From contig CAJNDS010001170.1 in NCBI GenBank assembly GCA_905221605.1, positions 1 to 22,500 on the forward strand: a stretch of DNA of 22,500 nucleotides, written 5' to 3'. Below are positions 1-7,738 of this stretch, one piece after another (positions within the stretch are counted from its first letter, which is position 1; every line of letters starts with the position of its first letter). The DNA is from Symbiodinium natans (taxonomy: Eukaryota; Sar; Dinophyceae; Suessiales; Symbiodiniaceae). The notes under the pieces were generated by a model. That model did not search any database. It was not told the origin of the DNA and saw only the letters and a program-made list of their open reading frames with translations. The position numbers and the translations under genes were made by a program.

Positions 1-40
1 CTTGCGGGGACCCCTTTAATAGTATTATAAGCCCGGGTCC

Positions 41-188
41 CCGAGGCCTCGAAATCTTGCAAGCTAGAGAGGTTTTGGGATTTTGTCGAGGCCTCGGGAG
101 GCCTCGGAAGGCCTCGAAACCCCATGAGTGAGGCCTCGAAAGGCCTCGAAAGGCCTCGAACGCCCGAAGGGTGAGGCCTCTGAGGCCT
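41..188. repeat. GC-rich AGGCCTCG short repeat cluster
   Basis: The motif AGGCCTCG, with its palindromic core AGGCCT, recurs many times here, separated by a few A, G or C bases. The densest run is about 105-165. Frames that cross it are low-complexity and look like by-products of the repeat. I assign no function. Confidence 0.75.
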
Positions 189-229
189 TGCCATATCGCG
201 TACACATGGTTGCAAAGTGGCCAGTTTGC

Positions 230-294
230 GCGACTCCAAATCTGGGGTCGCAAAACCTAAGCAATTCTGGCTTCGCGTGCATGGGCCTCCCCTG
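230..294 (+). repeat. Diverged 3'-end fragment of the composite element repeat
   Basis: These 65 bases match the last 65 bases of the ~1.31-kb repeat found at 1727-3032 and 3480-4790, with about eight differences by eye. The match stops at the same GGGCCTCCCCTG end and is followed by TA, as at the outer right end of the composite element. Upstream of 230 the similarity ends abruptly. This supports a fixed 3' boundary for the repeat family. Confidence 0.7.
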
Positions 295-296
295 TA

Positions 297-452
297 TGCA
301 CCGGCTCCAGAGGAGCAGAGAAAGTACATTCCCAGATGGCTAACCAGAGCTGGCAGTATGTACAACAAAGACCTACCTATCGACCACTAGCAGCAAGATT
401 CAAATGACCAGTCAGGATTGAAAGAAGTGAGGATCGGAAATAGCCTCCTAGT
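297..452. other. Unassigned stretch before the LINE remnant
   Basis: I recognise no gene or repeat here. It could hold a badly decayed end of the LINE endonuclease domain, since coding similarity becomes recognisable from about 476, but I cannot show that. Confidence 0.4.
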
Positions 453-475
453 GTGAAATACAAACACCAGAGAGG

Positions 476-1726
476 TTGTCTGCTACCTGGGCAGTCCCGT
501 GGAAACCACATGCAGCCTTGCACCTCAAAGTCAAGGACGGTGCCAGCGAATGGAAATTCTGGAAACTTCCCCAGTTCCCGAAACTCACAGCAGACCTCAA
601 AAACCAGGAATGGCAAGAGGTCCAACCCTCCCATTTCGCCATAATGGACAGGATCTGTGCCCACGAAGACCAGAGCACCTGGCAGCTGGCGACCTGGGCG
701 GCCAGCCTGGAGCACTGCCACGAAGCTTCGAGGACTGGCAGAGGGTGGTGTGTGCAGGCCCAATGGGGACCCTTAGTCTTGCAGCGCCCTTCCACTGCCC
801 CCAAAGGCTCTGAAGTGGGCTGGTGGGCACGCATAGCCAGAATCCTGGAAGAGGTGCCAGCCTCCCAGCAGCACCTACCCGACCTAGGCACTCTCCAAGC
901 CTGCCAAGACATTGCTGAAGGTACTGCCTTCCTCACAGAACTGTACCGGCAATGTTCAGAAACAACACCACAGTGGCGGTCCTTGAGTGTTGTGGCCAGA
1001 CACAAGGAGGCGGCCCTCCAAATGCAGAGAGCCAAGGAGCAGCAGGCCCAGTACAAGGACTGGCTCCAAGCGGGATTAGCGAAGGGGATGAGACCTCTCT
1101 ACAGTTCTCTCAAGAAGAGTGAGAGAGTCCTGGACCGGCCCTTCCAAAACCTCCCAGGCGAAGAGCGCCCAGGGGCCAGGAGGAAGCAATGGGTCGCTAT
1201 TTGGGGAGAGGTAGAAAATTTCCCCCCGATCGGCCAGACCCTACTGGATGCTGCAAAGTCCTCCCCGCTGTTTAAAATAACAGCAGACGTGCTCGAGGCC
1301 ATCCTCAAGATTGTCACAGACAAAGCAGGAGGTCTTGATGGGCTCACCTATGCTGCCCTCAAAAACTCCCTGGGCCGGCCTATGAGCAGCTCACCCAAGC
1401 CCTGAACTTGGCTGAGGCCACAGGAGTGGCGCCACAGCATTGGCAGGCGCACCATGTGGCCCTCCTGCCCAAAAATGCTGACATAGAAAGGCCCATAACC
1501 CTCACATCCATCACCTATCGGCTTTGGTGCTTCTGCAGAGCACAGGTCGTCAAGAAGAAGTGGATGCGAGAAACTGCAGAGCAGTTCCCATGGGATAAAG
1601 CCTCCCCGGGTAACACTTGTCTGGAAACAGGCATGCAGCGACTCCTGAGAGGAGAGGTTAGCCGCGCCGCTTTCAAGCATGCCTGTGCGGTCCTCCTGGA
1701 CCTGCAGACCTTCTATGACAGTGTTA
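476..1726 (+). pseudogene. LINE reverse transcriptase, first half (linker to RT motif A)
   Basis: In an active element this part of the ORF would help copy the element's RNA into DNA at the target site. The open frame from 476 to 1405 encodes a Trp-rich start like the tail of an endonuclease domain, an Arg/Gln-rich linker, and then the RT entry motif (KAGGLDGLTY, near 1325-1350), comparable to the KAPGPDG-type motif of LINE RTs. A frameshift near 1380 moves coding to another frame, which continues through a motif-2-like stretch (LLPKNADIERPITL, about 1460-1505) to motif A, LLDLQTFYDSV, with the catalytic Asp at 1699-1701. Coding stops where the composite element enters after the TA at 1725-1726. 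No start Met is convincing, consistent with a missing 5' part. Inactive, because frameshifted and interrupted. Confidence 0.8.
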
Positions 1727-3032
1727 CTGTGGAGGCCCGTCCTGGCGAAGCCAGAATTGCTTGTGTTTTGCGGCCCTGAAAGCGGGGCCGCCCGACTTCC
1801 CCATAACTTGGGCTTCGTCCTGGCAATGCTGCTGGCCCGCCAGTTGAGCTGCAGGTCTTTGTTGGTGTTTTCTGTGGATAGGAGTCACGCTTCAAGCTCT
1901 GGAGTTGACCAACGTGGCGTCAACGTTTTCTGCGGCTGCGCAGAGTCGTTTGCTAGACATTGCAGAATGAAAGTTTTTTTGGCAGGCTTGGGCTTTGAAC
2001 AGCAAAGATATTTAAGCGTGTTGCAGGCCCGTTTTAAGTTGCCATGCGCCCAATGAAGAAGAAGATTTTGGGGACGGGCGACGTCCCCAGCGACAGGGTT
2101 GTGCGCGTGGGTTTGGAGTGGGTTTGACCGTGTTTTGAAGGGACTGAGAATAGCGGGTGGGTTTGGGGTGGGTTCAGCGTGGGTTTGGGGTGGGTTTGGC
2201 TGGGTTTGACCATGCTTTGAATGGACTGGGGTGCGTTTGACCGTGTTTTGAATGGACTCGGGGTGGGTTGGACCTGTTTAGAAGGGGTGCGGGTGGGTGG
2301 GGTGGGTTTGGCCGTGTTTTGAAGGTGGGATGGCTTTGGGGTGGTTTTGACCACGCTTTGACGGGGCTGGAAGGCGCTGAGGGTAGCTTTCGGGTGGGCT
2401 TGGGGTGGGCTTGGGCGGGTTTGACCATGCTATGAAGGGGCTGGGTTGGGTGTGACCTCTTTTGAAAGGGTTGGGGTGAGGGGGGGCTGACTGTGTTTTG
2501 AAGAGGCTGGGAAGGGGGCTTGATTTCCACAGCAAGTGCTAGGAGACCGAGTTCCTGCCTCGGCTTAACCTGCTTGAGAACATAGCGAAGGTCACTTTCC
2601 TGCTGCGTGGTGGAGGCCCTCCACCCCCGTAGAGTCTTAGCAAAACGGACCAAGGCGAGCTGCCCGCGAACGGCGGAGTCGTTGTGTTCCCGAATTAAAA
2701 AACATTGTTTTGTTATTCCGGGAAACCTAGGACTCCACGGCACTCTATTGGTAAATTGCAATTTGCGAGGACTCCGCCGACTCCGCCGAGGCTTGTCACG
2801 CCGACTCCGCCAGAGCTACAGTAGGTGCCCCTCTAATCTTGATTAGCGACGCCGCGTAAGTGGGCAGGGGTAGAGTTGCGGGAAGAGCACGTGACTATTA
2901 GCTGGAAGTGTATCAGATAGTAGAAGCAGAAGGCCGTGTGCGCGTGAGGCTTGCAGCTGTGATTCTGTGACCTCCAAATCTGGGGTCGGAAAATCTAGGC
3001 AATTCTGGCTTCGGGTGTGTGGGCCTCCCCTG
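1727..3032. repeat. Left direct repeat of the composite element
   Basis: About 1,306 bp. It has a GC-rich start with a hairpin-forming GCGGCCC/GGGGCCGC pair near 1770-1790, a G/T-rich minisatellite (about 2085-2515), a short ACTCCGCCG repeat (about 2769-2813), and the shared terminal segment ending GGGCCTCCCCTG. Open frames inside it, including long minus-strand Pro/His/Ser-rich ones, come from the minisatellite and show no protein features. Its inner edge is followed by TGCAAG, not TA. Confidence 0.8.
2085..2515. repeat. G/T-rich minisatellite inside the left repeat
   Basis: Degenerate units built around GGGTTTGACCATGCTTTGAA-like and GGGTGGGTTTGG-like words recur across the region with irregular spacing. 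The second copy lies at about 3838-4270. It explains the Pro/Ser/His-rich minus-strand frames here. Confidence 0.7.
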
Positions 3033-3479
3033 TGCAAGTTTCTCTCATGTTGATCACTTCCACAAGAAAGCTGCCTGCGGAGGTCGTGGTTCTCAGTAAT
3101 TGCTCTTTCCACGTTGAGTGCTTGTCTGTGGGCCAGAGTCGCCTGAGTGTAGCAGTCTGGAAAGCGCCAAAAATAGAAGAATTCGCGGCCCCAAAACTGG
3201 GGCCGCCAAACGGCCCCAATTTTGGGGTCGCAGTTTCACCCCCCCCAATCTAGTTCCAAATTGTACTGCGGGAGCTGGGTCCATTTCGCGGCCCCATTTT
3301 TGGGGCCGCGAGACGGCCCATTTTTTTGGCCCTTGAATTTGAGCCTGTGGGCGCAAGCAACCCGATCGCGCCTGCTCTTTTTCTAGTAACTTTGGGCAGC
3401 GTCGCCCTGAGCGTGCGGGGGCTTGTCCGAATCAGCTGCACGCTCGTCTTTGCAATGCTGCAGTGAGGCAGAACTGCAA
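3033..3479. other. Unique middle of the composite element, with three GGCCCC hairpins
   Basis: This 447-bp segment separates the two repeats. It starts TGCAAG and ends CTGCAA. It holds inverted repeats of the form GCGGCCCC-loop-GGGGCCGC: a perfect 8-bp-arm pair at 3185-3206, an imperfect pair at about 3210-3229, and a perfect 9-bp-arm pair at 3287-3310 (CGCGGCCCC, 6-base loop, GGGGCCGCG). I see no convincing protein, primer binding site or polypurine tract. Confidence 0.65.
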
Positions 3480-4790
3480 CTGTGGAGGCCCGTCCTGGCG
3501 AAGCCAGAATTGCTTGTGTTTTGCGGCCCTGAAAGCGGGGCCGCCCGACTTCCCCATAACTTGGGCTTCGTCCTGGCAATGCTGCTGGCCCGCCAGTTGA
3601 GCTGCAGGTCTTTGTTGGTGTTTTCTGTGGATAGGAGTCACGCTTCAAGCTCTGGAGTTGACCAACGTGGCGTCAACGTTTTCTGCGGCTGCGCAGAGTC
3701 GTTTGCTAGACATTGCAGAATGAAAGTTTTTTTGGCAGGCTTGGGCTTTGAACAGCAAAGATATTTAAGCGTGTTGCAGGCCCGTTTTAAGTTGCCATGC
3801 GCCCAATGAAGAAGAAGATTTTGGGGACGGGCGACGTCCCCAGCGACAGGGTTGTGCGCGTGGGTTTGGAGTGGGTTTGACCGTGTTTTGAAGGGACTGA
3901 GAATAGCGGGTGGGTTTGGGGTGGGTTCAGCGTGGGTTTGGGGTGGGTTTGGCTGGGTTTGACCATGCTTTGAATGGACTGGGGTGCGTTTGACCGTGTT
4001 TTGAATGGACTCGGGGTGGGTTGGACCTGTTTAGAAGGGGTGCGGGTGGGTGGGGTGGGTTTGACCGTGTTTTGAAGGTGGGATGGCTTTGGGGTGGTTT
4101 TGACCATGCTTTGACGGGGCTGGGATGGGCGCTGAGGGTAGCTTTCGGGTGGGCTTGGGGTGGGCTTGGGCGGGTTTGACCATGCTATGAAGGGGCTGGG
4201 TTGGGTGTGACCTCTTTTGAAAGGGTTGGGGTGAGGGGGGGCTGACTGTGTTTTGAAGAGGCTGGGAAGGGGGCTTGATTTCCACAGCAAGTGCTAGGAG
4301 ACCGAGTTCCTGCCTCGGCTTAACCTGCTTGAGAACATAGCGAAGGTCACTTTCCTGCTGCGTGGTGGAGGCCCTCCACCCCCGTAGAGTCTTAGCAAAA
4401 CGGACCAAGGCGAGCTGCCCGCGAACGGCGGAGTCGTTGTGTTCCCGAATTAAAAAACATTGTTTTGTTATTCCGGGAAGCCTAGGACTCCACGGCACTC
4501 TATTGGTAAATTGCAATTTGCGAGGACTCCGCCGACTCCGCCGAGGCTTGTCACGCCGACTCCGCCAGAGCTACAGAAGTAGGTGCCCCTCTAATCTTGA
4601 TTAGCGACGCCGCGTAAGTGGGCAGGGGTAGAGTTGCGGGAAGAGCACGTGACTATTAGCTGGAAGTGTATCAGATAGTAGAAGCAGAAGGCCGTGTGCG
4701 CGTGAGGCTTGCAGCTGTGATTCTGTGACCTCCAAATCTGGGGTCGGAAAATCTAGGCAATTCTGGCTTCGGGTGTGTGGGCCTCCCCTG
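3480..4790. repeat. Right direct repeat of the composite element
   Basis: About 1,311 bp, collinear with 1727-3032 and over 99% identical by eye. Differences I found are a few single-base changes and two short insertions (near 4120 and 4575). It ends GGGCCTCCCCTG followed by the outer TA at 4791-4792. Such similarity means recent duplication, recent joint synthesis of both ends, or gene conversion. Confidence 0.8.
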
Positions 4791-4792
4791 TA

Positions 4793-5850
4793 ACTGGTTA
4801 TTGGAGAAGCGGATAGTGGCGACTGGCTTCCCGCCAGCTAGCCCTCCTGGTCATGCAAGTCTACCGGGGAACGAGAAATCTCGTGGCAGAGGATCTCCTT
4901 TCGGAGGGGATCCTCCCTGCGAGGGGCATCCTAGCCGGGTGCCCTTTCGCAACAATGATGGCCAGGGTTTACCTCCTGCCAATAATGCAAGAAGCCGCTC
5001 AGCTCCGCAGTATCACCGCCCTAGACACCTGGGTGGATGACATTGGAGCAGATTTCGAAGCACGATATCCTGAGCAGGCAGCGTTTGCGGTCTATGAAGG
5101 TTACAAAACCCTTCGCCGGCTTCTGGAAGGTAGCGACCTGAAGAAAACAGGCTTCCTGTGCACCACTGCAGAAGCCAGAAGGGAGCTACAGAAGCTGCGC
5201 AAAGATGGGGACCCGGCTATCTGTGATAGCATGAAGGATTTAGGCCTGGACTGTGCCCTGGGTCTCCGAGGGTCAAGGTGCAAAGAGCCCGCAGGCACAA
5301 AGTGGGCGGCAGAAGAAGTTGAAACAACTGAGAGTTCCGGGTGTGCCAGCCAAGGTTCGCCTCTTCAGGGGAGGGGTTGCCTCCGTCCTTACTTGGGGCC
5401 ACCAAGCCCAGGGAATGCCGCCCACCTGGAGACAGAAGCTCCGGACTGCCTTGGCTGAGCAGTGTGGCAGACAGAAAATGGGCAACCTAAAGGTGGCTCT
5501 GTCCTCTGTAAGCGACAGGTACCAGGATCCGGGCCGCACAATGATGGTCCAGCAAGTTGAAGCCTGGTTCCAGCTCAAGAAGGGCCGGCAAGGAAGACCT
5601 GCTGGAAAGAACCTGGGGCCTTACAGTCCAAAAGCTGGAAGCCAGCAGCCGGTGGCAAATGGTTAAGGGTCCTCTTGCAGCTACAGTTGCATACCTGCTT
5701 GACCTAGGTTGGCAGCCTAGAGACAGTGATGAGTGGCTGGACACCCGGGGCACCAGGCACACCATGCACACCCCGCAGCAGGAGTGTCGTGTCCTTGACC
5801 TCCTCCAGCAAACTTACCAGGAAGAAGTAGACCCTCGCTGCTCCTGAGCT
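4793..5850 (+). pseudogene. LINE reverse transcriptase, second half (RT motifs B and C, thumb)
   Basis: This continues the RT interrupted at 1726. The stretch NWLLEKRIVATGFPPA follows in frame from the TA site. A frameshift near 4840 leads to the next frame, with LALLVMQVYRG, motif B GILAGCPFA (about 4925-4951) and motif C TWVDDIGAD, whose catalytic Asp pair lies at 5036-5041. More indels near 5250 and about 5600 shift coding again. The downstream parts carry the conserved RLFRGGV-x-TWGHQAQG stretch (about 5358-5415) and GPLAATVAYLLDLGW (about 5665-5715), which I recognise from dinoflagellate LINE proteins. Motif C is VDD rather than YADD, and motif B has GCP in place of the common QG. At least three frameshifts make it inactive. 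Confidence 0.8.
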
Positions 5851-5909
5851 AAAGGGGGGAATCGACTGGACAGTAGGGAGGAAACTGTTGGGGGTTTTAA
5901 GAAAGAAGG

Positions 5910-6780
5910 GTGAACCACGAAAGCAGCTGCCCTGAGGTGTGTTTGGCAGGGTGCCCTGGTGTGCAGCCAGAACTCTGCTGTCAAAGTGTGCCCCCGGTGC
6001 CACGGAGCTGCAAACCACTGATGTCAACCACCTCAAATGAAATGGTTCCGTCCCATGTTTTAGAGGAGGAGTTCCTCCAGAAGGTGGGTGCGGAAAACTC
6101 GTGGAGACAGCAGGTCAATGACCTGGCGGATAAGCTGTGTGGGGAAAAACGGCCGAGCTGGCCCACCCTGATGTCCGGGCAGCCAGTCAGCACTAGGACC
6201 ATTGCAGCAAAAAAGCACAAGAATTCCTGGCGAGCAGGGCAGAAAAGGTCCTTACTGCCATTGGGGAAAATCAGCACCCAGTGTATAAGGTCTTCCTGCA
6301 GGAAAAAGCAGGCTCGCAAGAGCAACGAAGCCACCCAACAGGAATGGTTCCAGAAGCTGGTCCGAACCAAACCTGTGCATGCGTGGGAATGGGAAGGTCT
6401 TCAACCTCTGGTGTGCTCAGTGTCAACTTAAACTCCTGCACACAAGGAACTGCAAAACCTTGGAAGCACTGGCAGTGCACCAATGCACACACCAAGGCAG
6501 AGTGACGGTTGAAGGGGTACATGTTACACATGTTTTAAAACTGATCGGGAACAGACAACTGTGGGTCTGCGAAGGTTGGTGGACAGTTGTCCTTGAAAGA
6601 CCAAAAATGTTTCGCAAAAACTTTCAGGTGCATGCAGTTTTGAAAAGGACCCTAGGTGCAAGGCGCAGTTTAAGCCTGAGCCAACCAATGCCATCCGCAG
6701 CCTCTTTCAGCAGGTGCAGGCGACAGCCCAAGTTGCAGCAAGCAGACCCCCTGTGCAAAATCCTTGAAGGCACCGGCAGC
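5910..6780 (+). pseudogene. LINE C-terminal Cys-rich region, frameshifted copy
   Basis: From about 6220 this is the counterpart of the intact reading frame in LINE copy 2 (19147-19746). Relative to that copy it has an extra A in an A-run near 6302, lacks a 57-bp in-frame segment (19258-19314), and has lost two bases near 6573. The last change alters the second CxxC motif (VCEGCGG in copy 2) and shifts the frame. In an intact LINE this C-terminal region probably binds nucleic acid through zinc, by analogy with Cys-rich C-termini of other non-LTR elements. The 5910-6220 part carries an acidic, Trp-containing stretch with no motif I know. Confidence 0.7.
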
Positions 6781-6799
6781 TGAAGCAACCTAGGAGGTT

Positions 6800-6804
6800 G
6801 CATC
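6800..6804 (+). repeat. Left target site duplication of the copia element (GCATC)
   Basis: GCATC directly precedes the 5' LTR and is repeated directly after the 3' LTR at 16726-16730. The uninterrupted site in LINE copy 2 (19779-19783) has a single GCATC in the same context. Five bases is the usual copia duplication length. Confidence 0.93.
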
Positions 6805-7186
6805 TGTGGAAGATTGTGGCTGATCAGTGATGTTTTTGTCATGTTTTGGATCAGCTTGAAAAGGTTTGTTTTGCTTCGGAGTGATTGGGAATCCGTGTGA
6901 TCCCATCCTCGATGGTTTATGCCTTGTTGATTTCCAAGGAAATCATACGAGTGTGTTTTTGCCCAATACGCTATTTAACGTGAATGTGCAGTGTGTAGGA
7001 ACTTCGTTCTGAAGCTGAGTTTAAGCTCACAAGAGAGAATTCGTTTAGTTTGTGCACTTCGTGACTTTTGGCTCAAGGCTCAAGGCTCTTGACTGTGAAA
7101 AAGAGAGAGCTGTTCGCACTTGTGTGAGAGGTCAGGGTTCGTGCTTTCAAGGGAAAAGGTACCAGAGGGACCTTCGGTTTTTCACG
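6805..7186 (+). repeat. 5' LTR of the copia element
   Basis: 382 bp, starting TGTGG and ending CACG, bounded by the GCATC duplication on the left and the primer binding site on the right. It matches the 3' LTR (16345-16725) at about 98%. Differences include the first base (T here, G there), AAAA versus TATA in one four-base stretch near 6860, and a one-base indel near 7090. A TATTTAA word at 6972-6978 is a possible promoter element. A spliced-leader-like segment lies at 7066-7084. The end CACG instead of the usual CA is shared by both LTRs. Confidence 0.93.
7066..7084 (+). promoter_or_regulatory. Spliced-leader-like relic in the LTR
   Basis: TTTTGGCTCAAG equals the last 12 bases of the dinoflagellate spliced leader as I remember it (CCGTAGCCATTTTGGCTCAAG), followed directly by GCTCAAG, which equals its last 7 bases. 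The 3' LTR has the same arrangement at 16606-16624. Stacked truncated leaders are the known mark of trans-spliced mRNA that has been reverse-transcribed back into the genome. A chance match is possible for so short a sequence. Confidence 0.5.
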
Positions 7187-7198
7187 TGGTAGCGGAGC
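7187..7198 (+). other. Primer binding site (initiator-Met tRNA type)
   Basis: TGGTAGCGGAGC begins directly after the LTR. It resembles the common copia primer site TGGTATCAGAGC and would pair with a tRNA 3' end reading GCTCCGCTACCA, plausible for an initiator Met tRNA. This is where minus-strand DNA synthesis would start. Confidence 0.8.
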
Positions 7199-7601
7199 TT
7201 GTGCCTTGTGGTACGAGCCCGTGTATGGTCTTTGGTTGTCTGTCAGGACTCTGTGAGTGCCTGGAGGCAAGTTTGGGTTTGGAGCCCAGACTGCCAGTGG
7301 ACCGGAATCTCTTGTACTCGGACCGTGTAAGTGAGTACCGGGAAGCCTACCCTGTGAGGAGGCGGATCCGGACTCATCAGGCTTGGAAGCAGTTGGTTCA
7401 GCGGCTGTTGAGGCACTTTGGAGCCCGGGCAAGGTGGTTTGTCTGGAACTGGATTGGTTGTGACCGATCTTGGAGGAATACGGTGCTTGGTAGAGTAGAA
7501 CTAAGGTTCTTCAGGAGCCTGGACCATCTGGTGTTGGTGAGAGAATTTTCGCCAGAAGACGTTGTGGAGAGACTGCAGGCTGGAGCCTGAGTTCAGGAAC
7601 T
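7199..7601 (+). other. 5' leader of the copia element
   Basis: About 400 bases between the primer binding site and the first plausible Gag ATG. A 156-codon open frame (7120-7590) starts inside the LTR and runs through the leader. It has no motif I recognise and is more likely incidental. Packaging signals would be expected here, but none can be read from the sequence. Confidence 0.55.
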
Positions 7602-7724
7602 ATGTTGAATACATCCCCACGACATACCAGTGGAGCTCATGTGAGGAGTCCAAGAGGTGGACGAGAGCGTGGAAGCTCTGTGCCCATCATGGATGCTGAG
7701 ACAAGGCGAAGGGTAGACGGGTAG
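7602..7724 (+). pseudogene. Probable Gag N-terminus, cut off by an 8-bp duplication
   Basis: ATG at 7602 opens a 40-codon frame ending at TAG 7722-7724. The sequence GGGTAGAC occurs twice in tandem (7711-7718 and 7719-7726). Counting out one copy puts this ATG in the same frame as the long Gag-Pol frame, and the TAG disappears. I infer that the intact family starts Gag here and that this copy suffered a small duplication. Otherwise the long frame would have to start at ATG 7871 or by a non-AUG or frameshifting mechanism. Confidence 0.65.
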
Positions 7725-7738
7725 ACCCTTTTCCGGGT

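Larger units (their letters stand above)
1727..4790. mobile_element. Composite element: two ~1.31-kb direct repeats around a 447-bp middle, flanked by TA
   Basis: Seen directly: 1727-3032 and 3480-4790 are near-identical direct repeats, with a handful of substitutions and two small indels (net +2 and +3 bases in the second). Each begins CTGTGGAGGCCC and ends GGGCCTCCCCTG, so the ends are imperfect inverted repeats (10 of 12 positions pair). The outer flanks are TA (1725-1726) and TA (4791-4792). Removing the insert with one TA rejoins the interrupted LINE frame as D-S-V-N-W-L-L. It could be a non-autonomous LTR-like element with a tiny interior, or a terminal-inverted-repeat element that became duplicated. 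I see no transposase, integrase, primer binding site or polypurine tract. The class is unknown. Confidence 0.75.

Noticed and set aside
448-1056. Minus-strand open frame opposite the LINE
   Set aside because: It is antisense to the better-supported LINE frame and has no domain.
2174-2761. Long minus-strand Pro/Ser/His-rich open frame in the composite repeat
   Set aside because: It is produced by the G/T-rich minisatellite. It has no domain, and the same frame recurs only because the DNA is duplicated at 3787-4516.
1727-4790. Reading the composite as an ordinary LTR retrotransposon
   Set aside because: There is no primer binding site after the first repeat, no polypurine tract before the second, and no coding capacity. 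The flanks are TA rather than a 4-6 bp duplication. Left as unclassified.
7120-7590. 156-codon open frame in the copia leader
   Set aside because: It starts inside the LTR, spans the primer binding site, and shows no recognisable motif. Probably incidental.
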